Source: Clusia tigrina
Lineage: Eukaryota > Arthropoda > Insecta > Diptera > Clusiidae
NCBI GenBank assembly: GCA_920105625.2
Contig: OV050032.1
Location: 17,865,856 to 17,929,855, forward strand
DNA length: 64,000 nt
Reading direction: 5' to 3'
In this document: piece by piece, positions 38,801 to 53,041 of the stretch
Position numbering within the stretch: position 1 is the first letter of the stretch
Layout: each line of letters opens with the position of its first letter
The notes under the pieces: generated by a model
What the model was told of the DNA's origin: nothing
Seen by the model: the letters and a program-made list of their open reading frames with translations, nothing else
Database searches by the model: none
Translations under genes and position numbers: made by a program

Positions 38801-41800
38801 GCTGCAGAATAGTATGCACGCTGCTGCACACAGAGTTATCCGCACTCACATACAAGCTGCGTCAACCACACACAAACGCCAATTAAATTAGACAATGCAC
38901 TCGTACAGCGTACAGTTGCTGCTTCATGTGAAGAGCGGATGTTTTTGAGCGCACTTGCAGCAAAATATGATATTTCAGCACATAATCCTTCATACATAAT
39001 CGTAGACGGAGGGGTTTATGTAAGTGAACAAAAAAGTTGAGGAAATTATTGACATACTAACAAACCTTGCTGCGCAACCACTAAAACAGGCACACACAGC
39101 ACACACACAAATATACACATAGGTGCATACGCACCCTCCGACTAATATGCACCAAAGGAGATGGTGGCACAAAGGACATTCACTAGTGGACGATGTTTCT
39201 ACCACTTGTTTTGCATTATTCATGTTCCCACAATTTTAGTTACAACTGCACCATTCGCCATGTGCCACTCGCTGTTCTTAGGTCTATTATTATCCACTTT
39301 AGTTTGAAAATTCATTACACGAAAACGCTTCACAAATTGAATCCACTGTAAGGACCTGTCGATTGACCCCAGGATTGACATTTTTTGCCACCCATCTCCC
39401 ATTGTTGCCTGCCGAGACTCCAATTAAGGAGGCTAAAAGCGAATACTACTCGTAGCATGTAATGCAAATGGAAGAAGCCAGGAGTTTTTCAGATGATGGG
39501 GATCTCGGCGCTCCAATATGTAATATAAACGGCATAGACGAAGAAACTCCTTTGACACACTCACAGTAATTGCCCATAATCACAGTTCAAATTGCGGACT
39601 CTATTACTGCCTGCAATGAAAATTACACGACATCTATACCAGTGTGGTGAGCATGGCTTGATTGACCTTACTTAAAACCTTAAACGCTTCTATCTACGAT
39701 TACTTGTATAGGTCTTGCAATACGAACTCAATTTGACGGATATGAATCGCGATTTTCATGGTTCGGAAAAGCACGCACAGTCGCGCTTAGAACGCTAATA
39801 ATTCAGTATTGTTTCATTTTATTAGCAAGATTACGTGATGAAATCTCCAAGACCAATGCAGATGGCACTCCGTTCATATTGTGTCCTAGAAGGCTGACAA
39901 CTAGGGCCTCAGTTCACGACCCGGCAAGTTATATTTTGAATTCTTGTCAATTGTGGTTGTATTTGATTTCTATTTTGATATATATTTCACTTATACTGTA
40001 CAGTGTATTTGCCAAGTCATATCCAAACACTCACAGAACCTCGGCTTGTGTCCAATTATTTTGAAATGCAGCTCCGGCTTGACTCTGATCACTGAATTTC
40101 AACGTGCTCTCGCTACAACTCTACATTTCTGGCTTATAACTATTTCAACAATTCACGATTGCATCTTTTCCTACGATTTTGTTAATAGCACGCACAGCAA
40201 ATAGTGTTCAACCCACCAGTTGCAATAATCTTCAAATTACTTGATATGAACCTCGAATTATTAGTCAGAAATTTATTATTTTTAAGCCGATATATCTAAT
40301 TGGCTTTATTTCTCGAGATATATACCAAGAAGAGGTTCGCCTCCTTAACTCTAAACATCTTATGGTCAGCTGTGCATTCTATGATACAACTCTATTTTTA
40401 TTAAAATATTTAATTGGAATACTTTTGAGGGTGCCGAATTGACAGTCATTCGAATAGTTGTGGTCAATATAAAGTCACAGCGGGGTAGGAAGAAACTTTA
40501 TCCGTAACTTTACATCCAGGAATTTATATGGATTGGGTATACTAGAAGTATCTCGGAATCGATTTGATTTTTAGTTTGTGCTGTGCAGGCATCTTCAAAT
40601 GAATTCGGATTGAGATCAACACAGGGGACGTTCTCTGTGTGTGTACAGCAGTCTTAGATGGCACACAACCCTCTGCTGTGCTTTAGCTCTGTGTAGTAGT
40701 GCTGAACTGAACTTCAGCAAAGTACGGCACCATTCAAATTGCCTGCTGCACCCAATTGCTAAGGAACCCTGCATTGTTTGCCACTTATATTGAACGATTA
40801 AATGAGCAACTCCCGATGAAGTCATTTAGCAGCATTTCACAAGCTCTGCTGTTAAGTGAGCCCTGGCTTCGTCACGGTAACTGCCGTCAATGTGTGACGG
40901 TGTTGGCTGCTGGCACTCGCAAGCGACAATAATATCTTCTGTAAGAGTACGTTATTCGTTATGTTGTTGAGTGTTTTGTCGCAACGCTCGCTCTTGTCGT
41001 ACCTGTGCATTTTGCGTGTCAACTGTCGACTTGATCTTGACTATGTGCTTCATTTTGAGTTCAAGTGTGTTTGCCTTGTGCTTAAAACTGGCGCCAAAGC
41101 GAAACGACAAAAGCAAGTCAACACCAGCCGCCAGAATCACAAACGCTGCACGCTTTTGACTTTGCCGTCAAAGTGCCTCGTCAATCTTCGTTGCCTGCTT
41201 TGTATGCACGTTTTTCTTTTCATACTTTCATTACTTATTTTCCACCTGCTACTGGCGCTCTTTGTTACTGCTTCTGCTCCTGTTGCCTATGCTGCTGATG
41301 TTTGAGTATCTTAAGGTTTTCCGTCCCTTGTCGCAGGAGCGGAAATTTTTCAATTTTCTTGAGAACTTGTATGGCTGCGCTCGCAGATGCGTAGCTGGGC
41401 GTGAGTGTGCGAGTATATTGACAGAGAAGGATGCTTAGCGTCTGAAAGTGTTTGCCTCTCATGCCTCTCGGTTTGCCTTTTTAAAGTCAATTGCTGCGCC
41501 ACGTCGAGGTTTAATAGCAAATGCGTTATCTGCTCTTAATTTGCTTGTCTTTTGTTTCGCGCTTCCTCCCTCTTGGCGGCATCATCATAAAATGTCATAA
41601 TTTAATTTATGCAAATATTGCTGAAATTACACAATTACAATTTGTACGCTAATAATAACAAAAGTTATGTTAATGGCGCTTTTAAGGCTGCATCCTTAAC
41701 ACTAAGCAAGGTGAGCAGTGAACAAACGTTTGACGCTCCGTAACATAGTGTGGAAAACGTGTGCAGGAAAATGACGTGGCGGGTGTATTTTCAAAGCAAT

Positions 41801-42990
41801 ATGTGTGTGTGACATCGGGGCGTATGATTGACTTAAATGCTCCTTTATTTAATTATTATTATAAAATTATATTTTTTATTGGGCTTTTAATTTATATGAA
41901 ACATATCACTGAAATGTACGCAAAGCTTGGATAATATTTATTATTGGAGTTCCTCTCATTTAGCGCCGTTCTAGTATTCTTCCCACAAAAGCGGATCACA
42001 ACCATCCATTTTTTAGAAACATTTTATTTTCTAATGATATTTCTTCCACCAAAGCACCAATTGGTAAACAGCAAAAGTCAAAGTATGCCATGGTGATGGA
42101 ATTTTTTGACTTCAGGTCAAAATATTCAAAAACCCATCAAGCAGCAGACCGCGCATTTAGTTGAACGACTAAAAGGAAAGGGAAGCTTGCTTTAAAATAT
42201 ACTACATAAACACTGAGCACTGCTTGTGTGCTCGAAAGTTCGCAGCGACGCAATTTATACTAATTAAAGACGACCGACGCGCAACACTTCAACCGCTGCC
42301 AGTACCGTAATGTCTGAGCTTAAGTTTAAGTAAACGCGTATAATTTATATTTCATTATTTATTTTTTACAAGCAATTAAAGTGAAATAATTAAATTTCTT
42401 GTTAAGTCAATTGAGGACAATGAAACGCAAAATAATATAATGGAAATGATGTAGGAAGGAATTCTTGATTAATTATAGTGGAACCCTGAGGAATAGCGAG
42501 CAGAGTGATGAAATTTTACAACATTTTAATTAATTTCTCTTAATTTTCTACTGATTGAAGCGATGTTCTCGCAGATAATCTCAAAGATGGATTATAGTGT
42601 GGGGATCTAATCAAACTGTTGTCCATTTATCACATAGCTACATATGTATTTAAACATACACAAGTATAGGGGCTAACTATGTAAAGTAAAGTATTCTTCC
42701 ATATTCAGGCAATATCCAATCAAGAGCTCATTTGATATTTGCAGAAAGTCTTAAGAAAGTTACTTTATGCTTATAGTTCTAATAAATGGACTTCCTCCAG
42801 AGATGGAAAAGCACCTCTCTAATTGTTTTTGAACAATACAAATAGATATTTTTCTCCTTTTTACTATTGGTTTAAAATTTACTTTCAATTTAAGGTCATC
42901 AATGAATCAATCGAGCTATACTGAATCTAGTACCCGCATGAGAATATTTTGCAACTAAATTCATTGAAGTGAAAGAGAATATAGAGCTAT
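35881..42990. other. No gene seen
   Basis: Seven kilobases without a supportable gene or transposon. ORFs of up to 161 codons (36519-36034 minus, 37239-37655 plus) show no domain, no start context of note and mutually overlapping frames. The segments 36230-36520 and 40860-41580 are somewhat richer in G+C and in structured, low-repeat sequence. They could be conserved noncoding DNA, which only alignment with related species would show. Confidence 0.45.
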
Positions 42991-42994
42991 GGGA

Positions 42995-43260
42995 ATATGG
43001 ATATAATACAAAGATAAGGATGCATTCATGCATCAGTCAGTAGTATTCCTTATAGTGGATAATGAATACAATACAAAGATAAGGATGCATTCATGCATCA
43101 GTCAGTCAGTAGTATTCCTTATAGTGGATAATGAATACAATACAAAGATAAGGATGCATTCATGCATCAGTCAGTCAGTAGTATTCCTTATAGTGGATAA
43201 TGAATACAATACAAAGATAATGATGCGTTTATGCATGAGTCATTAGTATTCCTTATAGTG
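42995..43260 (+). repeat. Minisatellite, 65-69-bp unit, about four copies
   Basis: Starts of 'tgcattcatgcatcagtcag' or a variant lie at 43021, 43086, 43155 and 43224. Periods are 65, 69 and 69 bp; the difference is one 'cagt' step (cagtcag versus cagtcagtcag). The last copy is diverged (tgcgtttatgcatgagtca) and the first is preceded by a partial copy. The 72-codon repeat frame through it is a consequence of the near-multiple-of-three period. Confidence 0.93.
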
Positions 43261-46200
43261 AATTTTCAACGACAATAGAGCCACGTGTACATTCAATTAT
43301 GAAGAACGACAGACTTTTGAAGCGTAATACTCCAATACTTCTAGGCTGTAGCTTGAATTTAGTAATTGAAACTTTCGTTAAAGAACGGAATTGTAAAATA
43401 TCTACTCAGAGCGACAGAACTGACCAACATATTGGCAAGAAAAATTTCAAAGCTGTAAATCACGTGAAATATTAATTCAGTACTTAGAACACCCTCGCAT
43501 AGAGTCGTTCCAACTTTTAGTAAAATACAGGGTAATGCGCATCATAATATTCACAAATGATTCTTGCTTTGGTCTGGTAATGTAAGCCTTTAATTGAGAT
43601 TTATTTTTTAATATAAATTTTTCAACAACATTCTTTCTGAAAATCACTTATAAATAGTTTAGTTCAGGTTATCATCAATAACCAAATCTAAGCATGAACT
43701 ATTTCCATTCGAGTTATCACAAATACATGAGGGAAAAATGCTATTCGCTGAATTGCTGCTGTCTTGTACAAGGTGCACTATAGACTTAGTTTAACTAATG
43801 GGTTGAGCCCAAATTACTACATCATACTAACGCATATGGACAGATTTCCATATACAGGTGGGGTTTAAACTCACTGCCTCATAAAGTGTTAATACAAAAC
43901 ACTTTTCGGCAATGAGCAAAGAAAAATGAGCCAAGAAAAGAAGCGGCGCTTGAGGCATGTCATTGTTACACATCCCCAAATAGGAGTTTGAGCGGTGGCC
44001 TCTTAAATTTATTTATGTTCCTGAAACGCAACACCACCCACATCCTTCTCCCCGCTACCACACCATCTTATGGTCATTCTGGTTCTAGTGTTCAATTTAC
44101 TGTACGTTGCACTGTATTAACATCAAAATGCCAAGTTTCCCCTCTTCGTTATTTAGCTACCACTTACTGCACTTAGTCGAAATCCATCACAATCCTCTAC
44201 GTTAACGAACTTTATATCCTTGCTATTATTTTCGACTATTGATCCCAGCTATTATACTTGTGTCCAATAGCGCAGTAGCACAATTGCGGAAAAATAAACA
44301 TCTTCTCCCTGGACAGTAATAACAAGTAGGCCGACGCCTGCTGGTAACAATCGTAGTATCACAAAGCACTGCTGAGAACTTAATTGAAATAACACCATTT
44401 ACTCAGTTTGAAACTAATATCAATATTTTAATTGATTTTTGTTGGAACTTCTCGTATTACAAATAGCTTCCAAGTAGCAGCTCATCTTGTACATACACCA
44501 ACACCAGTAATCGGTTCCTGCCACCAGTGTAACACATTCAAGCGATTCGTGATGCTGATGGAGGTTGATTAAAATATGATTAAAACCAAGTCTTTTCACT
44601 ATTATGGCGGATGACTCAGGCTATTTACTAATATTGCATTGTATTTAGGTGCTCTTTTTACTTGAATTTACGACAAAGTAGAATATTCAATCTCCGACAC
44701 AATGGTTTTAAATGGAACGAACGAATACTGACGTTGCCTCAAGTGAAAATATCACCATTTCCCTTGCAGGACAGCCATAGTATCGTGAATGGACAACGAC
44801 ACAACAAAGCTTTGAAAGCTAATCTAGAGGACAGAATTACCCAGACAAGGCAACATCCTCGCGACAAAAAATAACAGCCTAGCGGCAAAAACCTTTTCTA
44901 TTAGATTCATTATAATTGTAGCAGTTAAATGTATACAATACAGCAACCTTCCAACAAGATTACTTCTGTCTACAAATTTTAGCTTGGTCAGAGTCAGCTG
45001 AACACATTTCGTGTTATTTAGTTTAAACAGAATTGCATTATCATTTATATAGAACTATTTTACTTTGTAAGAACATATAATTATGTATATATAAGTTGCA
45101 GTGTATTATAAATAAGTATTGCAAGCAGGCACATGTATACTGTCCGTTATTTGAGTGTAAGCAGGTGCGCATTGTGTGCGCCATTGGCATAACCTTGATT
45201 TGTAAACAGTGCATTATGTGGAGTGCTACTAGTTTTTGTACAATATTGCCACTTAGTCCTACCAAATTCTAAGACATTAAGTGGTGTGAAGTGCACTGGA
45301 TCTTTTCATGGTAGCCAGTAACGAAACACCTGAAATAGTACATATTAAGACAATTCCCATAGCAACAGGAGTCTCTAAATAAATGCATAAACAGAATAGT
45401 ATCTAGTCTATTTTAAAAAATGTTATTGGTTTTTCAGTCAGTCGGTCGCAACATTAGAACAGATATTACGAAGTGAGGAACGACAAACATATTAGTGTCT
45501 TTCGGCCTTAGAAGATATATGAATATGTATCTTCTTGTGTGCTTAACATGCCTGCTAAATTCGCGTGCCTAACTCTCTTCCTGTGTGTATCCTGTGGACG
45601 GGGACTGCTGATTGCCTCCACAAATTCTGAGGATGTGTCATTGGCAACAATTTGGGTGGCTGAATTAAAAGTTTAATTTCGCTAAATTTCCCTACGTTGA
45701 TAGCTTGGATGTTCGTTAAACGTTCGCAAACAATTATTTCCTAAAATAACATAGTGTAATGATGGGCTCAAAGATTTTTATAGCGGCGCGAGAGCTAACG
45801 CACAATTTAAATCGGCGACTACAAGAGTACAGCCAAATATTTTAATGAGAAGCGATTTGTTTGGTTTCCAGATCGAATCTGATTTATTGGTAAACTCTTA
45901 TCGCTATTTATACCCTAATTTCTTATGTGCTTAGACTTAGTATATAATATGGTTCTTAATACATAAAGAGGGCTTTTGCAATGTCAGCGGAAAGTATCAC
46001 GGTCAACATTCGTTCAAGGGCATTGAACATTAGAATGCAGCGTAATCAAAAATATTGCGCGCTGTTCGCGCTTCGTAACGTGGACACTCTTATATGAGAG
46101 TTCGATGTACTTATGTTGGGTCTCCGCTCACATTGCATGTGCCTGCGCCGCGTATGGTGCTGGCGTTTGTGTGTATATACATACATTATACTTTTCATAC

Positions 46201-48530
46201 ACTACAATAGACAATTTAAAATGAATCCTAAAAATTTAGATACAATGCAATTTGTGATGTCAGTTGCAATAGCAGCAGTTCTCGTGGAACACTTCATTTA
46301 ATTATTTGCTTAAATTGTGGTATACGGTAATGAGCTGACAACACTGCTCGTCAACACTGGATTTGCACGCTCTGTCATCTTCTTTTGGTCCTTCCATTTC
46401 GCAATTTATTTTCACTCTAATAAACTGCTACTTCAGTGACACGTTTGATTGATAATGCTGCCAAGTATGAAAATGAGAAAAGTTGCATGCAGTTTTATAT
46501 GCAGAAATTTGCATATGGGCCACATCACTTCCTGGGGCCATAGGTGGCACTCGAACACAGACACCGAACCGAAGATGTCATTTGGTAATAAATCAAACGC
46601 AATGGCAGGAAACAGTTGATATTTTAATGAGTCCATCAATGCAGACACCCACCTCGATTGTGAATGTGGTATCCGTCCGTTTTCCAAATGTGAATTTCGC
46701 AGCTAGCTATGTTACTCAGTGTAGAGAAAGGGCTTCTAGGGTAAGTTTGGTGAATGCAAGGGAGTCGGAACGTACGAGTAAAGCGAGCGGGAAACGATAC
46801 CAGTGAAAATACAAAACCCAAGAAATATTTACATCACAATTAGCTGAATATTTAGCAGTGAAAAATTCATAAAAATCGAATCATTATGAAGATATTTGCA
46901 ACCCAGGCTGGAATTCCGCATAAAACTGGGTATGACACCAATTTTGAGTAAACGGTCCCTTTCACATTTCATCATAATTTACAAACTTCTTCCGATCCTC
47001 AGTGCTATTGCATAATTAGGGCCTTGCCAACAATTATTGGGCAAATAAAAAAACTTTAATTGCAAGCGGCACCTAAAATGGTGAAGTATTGAGCACTCGC
47101 GCATCTAATTAAATGGAGCCTTTGATCTTTTTTCCGCAATCAAAAATTGCCATAAATCATACACAATCCCCACGATAGCTTCAAGTGCAAAGAAGCCACA
47201 TAATATATTGTGCTTGTGGCATTCATATTTTATGTCACAATAATCACATACAAAGCACACGCCCGCCCTCTCAGCCAGCGCTCAATTAAACGCAAACTGC
47301 ACACAAATACAATATTTCACTATCAAAAGGCAAGCAGCCAAATTCCCAGAGCATCGCCTCGCCTCGTATCGCATCGCTCCGCATCCTATCGCATTTATTA
47401 GCGGATTACAAATGCAAAACGCTTTAAAGAGCATCCAACTCCAGCTGAACTCGTTTTAAATCCTTTGGCACCATTTAAACCTTTTTATCAGCTTATTTGT
47501 TCCATTGCCATGCCATGCAAACCAGCCCGGTCACTCTTCTTTCCCAGCGCCAATTTTCGAAAACATAATTGCTGTTGGTGTTGTTGTGATTATTACGGCT
47601 ACTGGTGGAGGACGAAAGGCGGTAGTGGCGGTATGGGTTTCGGCTTTGGTTACAGTGCTTGTCGTATGTGCGAACTTTGAAGTTCCATCCATTTTACACA
47701 TATGCAGGCGCACAGAAATAGTAATCAAAAATGCCAAATTGGATAACATAAATTTAAACACTTGCCGCACAATTTATTAGCAGCAATTGCGGTTGCACAG
47801 ATGCCTTCGGTTGGCTGCGCCACCATGCCAGCCATGCAGAGGCGGGCGGAAGTTTTCAAAGTGCTTTGGAGCGCTTCGGGTTATTGATAATAATAAAAAT
47901 AATAATAAATAAATTAACAACAATCACAATTGCAATAAACAGAACAGAATGCTCTGCCTGTCTATTGTATTGCGTATGCAACTTGTTAGCGCTGAGCTCA
48001 ACTATCGTGCAACATGACACAAATCAGGCTGATCCTCAATGTCATTGCCACAGCGAAAAAAAATCTCAAAAACGGCGCTTAGGCAAATACCACTTCAGTA
48101 CTCTTAACACAACCGGATGGAATTCCCGAGTCCCGATAAGCGAGTCTACATCGGGATTTTGTGAAGTGTTTCTATTGGCGGGGGCACGTTCGTATTTAGC
48201 ACCAGCAACTTTAGAGTTCGCATGGAAGTTCCCTGCTAGTATACGTATTAGAGACATATACAACATTTGTTGTGTTCGAACACTGAGTCCTTTTTAATCT
48301 GAGAGTCAATAAAAAAGAAACTGCTGATGATAAATAACCGAGAAGTTTTCTGGGAAGGAACTCTGTATTGGGTATTTCAGCTTGCAAATAAAAAAAATTC
48401 TATTTGCATGGCATCACAATATAATCGGTTGGAACTACGCCTCTTCAGCTGCGGCGGACCTAAGCTAACCGCGATTTATGGTTGTACACATTTTATAAAT
48501 TCTTAATATAATTTTAGAATAACTTGTTTT
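43261..48530. other. No gene seen
   Basis: Noncoding A+T-rich DNA. A short 'gcatc/gcctc' imperfect repeat is at about 47350-47395. Overlapping ORFs at 46433-46821 and 47465-47780 run on both strands and carry no motif. Confidence 0.45.
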
Positions 48531-48539
48531 TCTGTATTT

Positions 48540-48770
48540 TACTGTATTTTATGGCGACGGTCCTAGTTGGACCTTGACCTCCCTCAAGTGGGTCTCATGA
48601 CAGCTGTTTTTTTCATGAGGAAAATTGACGGCCTTCGCTCAACCCCCTTTTCAGGAGGACCTTTCGCCTCGCTCCGTTGGCCCCGACCCCGCCTTCCACA
48701 GTGGTTTGATACACCATCTCGGACTGGGTTGCTCAGGTTTCCAGGGGTCACCGCTTAGAGGTGGAGCTGG
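48540..48770. other. Locally G+C-rich unidentified island
   Basis: About 230 bp richer in G+C than its flanks, with short open frames on both strands. It may be a relic of a coding mobile element, but I see no motif that names one. Confidence 0.3.
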
Positions 48771-50785
48771 CACTTAAATACGGCATTTTATTATCACATT
48801 ATAACACTCAGTGAGTAGTTCGAGAGCATAATTAAATTTTATGAGGTGTGTTACAACTCACAGTTCGATTGGTTTAAAGATATTGCTCAGATGTTTGCAT
48901 ACGGAGCAGTTTTGACTCCTACAATGGTCTCTCGATGGCAAAACCGAATAGACCTGGAAAAAAATTGCCATAAATATTTACGAAAAATGTTAAATTATTG
49001 AACCTTGGTTCTGAAATTGGAATTGCGAATTCGCGGCGGTGTTCGAGTGAGTTTAGAAAGACAGTTGGAATATTTGCTACTCAGTAATAATCTGTAATAC
49101 TAATTGAGAAGAGAATGAAGATGATGAACGAATTATTCCTTTGCTATCATGATATTTGGAATCCTTACTAATTAATTAGATATCTTCGGTGTGCTGATGA
49201 ATATTTAAGTCATATTACAAATTTAAGTTAGAGCCAGTGTTCTGAAAAATTTCTTAGCAGAAGTCGGGATTGGAATTGGGGTTAGAGAGATTTTGGAAGA
49301 CTAGATCACTTTGATTGTTTGGCGCTCTAAGTATCTTTTGGCCATCTTAGGATATAGACAATTATCTGATACCCCATTCTTCCAACTATGTATGTAGACA
49401 TACTTCCTAAAATTCTATCTTTGAGGGAATCGCTTACAGATTTGTTGTTTTAAGTCAAAGCAGTTTCCCACACAAGTTTTTAGGTAATACTTGTTTATAT
49501 ATTGATGCATTCCAGCAATTCTCTACTCACATTTCCTCTCACTCTTGAACTGGTTGGGAAGTAGGGTGACATGAATTGGTCTACGATTTTGCACATAAAA
49601 GTAACTTCAAGCACGATATCTACGGCCGCAATTCGAGGTGTTACTTTGCCACGGAGTTCCAGCCAAGCACGGATAGGGCTGAATTTATGCGTTGGCATTA
49701 GGTTTATGTGTATGTTTTGTGTTGTTGCTGTTGTTGTCTTGTGGCGCGGTGGCACTGAGTCCTTCTCATCCAAGGTTATAAATTAATGCATATTACACCA
49801 AATAAATTGGCAAACACTAAAGACGAACACTTATTATCATATCGTTGTTGTGGTTATGCGCCAAAGCGCTCATCCGCTCCAGTATGGAGCGCAGGCACCC
49901 GTAAACAACACTAAATTTATACAGAGGCTCTTAATGAGCTTCTCCTGCCGCTGCTTCCATTGCTGCTGCTGCTGCTACTGTTTCAGTTGCTGCGGGGTAG
50001 AATTTGGAAATAATGCGGTTACTTTATGAACCCTTTGGCTGCTCCAGCACATAAATAAGCAAGTGCAAAAACGGAAGTTAATTATTGAACAGGGTTAGTG
50101 AGAGTTGGCAAAAAAACAAATTCCCGCTTGGCATCGCATAACAACGGCTTTGAAAGCAGCCACACCAGCACCGGCAGCAGCCACATCATCACGAGAACAT
50201 GCAAGTAAACGTCTGCTGTTAATGTGGCTATAAAATTGTTTTCATTACACTAAAACATTAACATCCAAACAGAAAACAAAAAACGAAAAGAATCCGAAAT
50301 ATTGTATAAATTTGTTTATTTCTTAATATGCAAAAATCTGCCAACAACGTTATCTTCGCTCGTACTGAAATAACTTGGTTTGGCTTTACGCCGGCGGACA
50401 GCATGCGGTGGCATGTGTCCAAGACCCATGCAATCACAATTAAATTCAAGTTTTTGGCATTGCTTCGTTCAATTCTTCTCTCCGAATGCCTGCGCGCATG
50501 TCGGATAGTAGCACTTCGCTATATCGCTTGCAATTTGCATGCACATCTAGATTGAAACGCTCGTAATTATTACATCACAAGTCACGAAGCAGAAAAAACA
50601 ATAATATTTCGGCGCTAATTGCCCAACACGCTGGTGTGATGTTGCAATCCTTTGGTTAACTTTGGGTGGTAAGTACGAGAATCGCGGTTGTTGAGGATTT
50701 CGTGTACTGTTGGTCTTTGGATCTTGTAACCCTAAATAGGGGGAAAATGTTATGTGAGAAGTACAAATAATACTTATCACAATCA
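48771..50785. other. No gene seen
   Basis: Noncoding. A CTG/GCT trinucleotide run lies at about 49950-49990. Short ORFs carry no motifs. Confidence 0.45.
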
Positions 50786-50789
50786 CTAC

Positions 50790-51060
50790 CTTACTCGAGT
50801 TGCCATTATTTACCATCTGTCCGTCCATCTGGAAGTTTGTGGTGCCTTTTATTCCAAACCGTTGGAGTTATTTTAATGAAACTTGGTTTGATAGGACCTT
50901 CATACAGAAGTGGATTATCTAATAAAAGACGACCACCTCCGATATATAGAGCTGTCGTTACTTCATTTAAAATGGCCACAACTTCGCTGATATTGATGAT
51001 ACGTACATAATTTGCACACATATTTGACGCAGTAGCCCTCAAATGGGCTCAGACCCAGCA
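50790..51060 (-). repeat. Possible dispersed repeat (family A), copy 4
   Basis: On the minus strand it ends with 'agatggacggacagatgg', like the 'gacagacggacgg' run of copy 2, and contains a 'ggaggtggtcgtc' block at the core position. Divergence is high. Confidence 0.4.
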
Positions 51061-51630
51061 TTTCCTAAGTAAAAGTCCACAGAAAAGTATAAATTTATAC
51101 TATGCTCAAATCACAACTGCCTGAGAAGCTTTTCACGACAATGGAGAACTGCTCACAGCGACAGATCGAGCCACATATAGAACTAGTTAAATAGATTTAT
51201 TTGTTCGATGTATGTACGAGTATTTAGTTAGCCGCTGTCAGCGCATGAACCAGGAACACTTGCTATCAGGGGTCGAGCACTCATCGACTGAACCATGCGA
51301 CACTAAGTACTGTCAATGTGTTAAATGTAAGTACGATAGTATAGTTATCGGTGAATGCAATTCGCGATGGCTATCTGGGACACATTTCCAAATTATTTCC
51401 AAGTCGAAGAAATATACGAAAACTAAATAAATAAAAATCAGAATTTTGTCAAAAAATAAAAACAAAAACAAAAACGCTCAGTAGCTGTTCTCTTCACACA
51501 AAAAAAAATAGGCTGGAGCTGCCACCTGTGTTGATTGGTGATGCCACTTAATTTTAATTTAAAAATTTTTCAGAGTTGCATTTGTTTCAAAACTAATTTT
51601 CACTCACACGAAGAAGTGGAAGTTAAACAA
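51061..51630. other. No gene seen
   Basis: A+T-rich DNA with an A-rich run at about 51420-51475. The 72-codon frame at 51212-51430 is unidentified. Confidence 0.4.
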
Positions 51631-51632
51631 TA

Positions 51633-52907
51633 AGAGGTGTTATTTTGGTATTCAAAAAAAATTGCCATTTTTTGAGATAACTTATCGGATGTTTATTTCA
51701 TAATAAAGAGGAAGGTATGGCGTTAATAATGAAAAACAACATCAGCCAAATGGCCACCACGACCACGCTTACAGGACCATATCCTTTTCATGAAATTTTC
51801 CATAACCAAATCGCAAAGTGGCTGCCATATGTCCTCGATAGCCTCACGAATTCTATCTTTGAGGTCTTGAATCGACGCTGGGCTGTTGGCGTAGACCTTA
51901 TCTTTCACGTGGCCCCAAAGGAAGAAGTCGCAAGGTGTTAAATCACAAGATCTCGGTGGCCAATTGTGATCACCTCTTCGAGAGATAACATGGTCCGGAA
52001 ACTTTTCCCGTAAAAGAGCAATGGTTTCGTGGCTTGTGTGGCACGTAGCGCCGTCTTGTTGAAAGTAAACGTTGTCCAGATCAATACCATCCAACTCCGA
52101 CCATAAAAAATCATTAATCATCTCTCGATAGCGCAATCCATTCACCGTAACTGTTGATCCAACCTCATTTTCGAAAAAGTAAGGTCCAATGACCCCGCCG
52201 GACCATAAACCGCACCAAACAGTCACACGTTGAGGATGGAGAGGCTTCTCAACAATAACTCTTGGATTTTCCGAGCCCCAGATGCGACAATTTTGCTTGT
52301 TGACGTAGCCACCGAGGTGGTAATGGGCCTCATCAGTCAAGATGATTTTTCGATGGAATTCCCGATCATTTTCAAGCATTTCAAAGACCCAATCAGCAAA
52401 GACACGACGTTGTTGATGATCGGCCGGCTTGAGTTCTTATGTTAACTGAACTTTATAAGCCTCAAGACCCAAGTCTTTATGCAAAATACGGTGTAATGAC
52501 GTTTGTGGAATGCCCAATTCCAAAGAACGACGAGGAATGGACAAACCTGGGTTTTCTTTAGCACTTTGGGCTACAGCAGAAATATTGTCAGTTGTTCTTG
52601 AGCGACGTGCACGGGTTTTATTCTTCAAATCACTAACTTGTCCCAACAGATCCAATTTTTCCACCAATTTCTGTATTGCGGTCCGACAAGGTGCTTCACG
52701 ACGACCCAAAAATGCTTTAGTTTTGCGAACTGTACCTGCAAGATTTTCACCATTTTTGTAATGAATTTTAATAATTTCAATGCGTTGTTGAAGCATGTAT
52801 CGTTCCATTTTTAGTAATGGCGTAGTTTCTACTTGTCAAATGTTAAAGAATAAAAGCTTCAAAAGTGACAGTTACCGAAATACCGGGTGATTCAAAATCA
52901 CACCTCT
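51633..52907 (-). mobile_element. Rosa-type mariner transposon, nearly intact
   Basis: The ends are imperfect inverted repeats: 'agaggtgttattttggtatt' from 51633 versus 'agaggtgtgattttgaatca' read inward from 52907. TA precedes the left end (51631-51632). On the right the flank is TG, so the target duplication has probably decayed by one base. At 1275 bp it is a normal mariner size. It carries a transposase on the minus strand with one nonsense codon. Confidence 0.88.
51723..52808 (-). pseudogene. Rosa-type mariner transposase with a single stop codon
   Basis: One frame runs from ATG at 52808 to the natural stop at 51723, 362 codons in all, broken only by TAA at 52437-52439. The usual residue there is probably Gln (CAA), since the next residues read 'ELKPADHQQRRVF'. 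The N-terminus has the helix-turn-helix and 'ILHKDLGLEAYKVQLT'. The catalytic Asp residues are in 'LTDEAHYHLGG', 'FQQDGATCHTS' and 'RSCDLTPCDFFLWG'. I count 36 residues from the second Asp to the first Asp of the last motif and 41 to its second Asp. The DD41D label of the rosa group from Ceratitis fits the latter. The enzyme would cut and paste the element at TA sites. This copy would give a truncated protein. Confidence 0.9.
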
Positions 52908-53041
52908 TGTTGGAAAACCCTTTAGCTGCTAGGCACCAGCTGGTATGTAGCAGTGCTGCCAAGTTTTGTGCTGTCACTCTGCAAAAATACTTGTAAATGC
53001 CTATCTAGCGCTCACCACCGCCAAAGGGCGGAAGTCCCAAA

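Noticed and set aside
43028..43246. Repetitive 72-residue protein
   Set aside because: A by-product of the 69-bp minisatellite period being a multiple of three.
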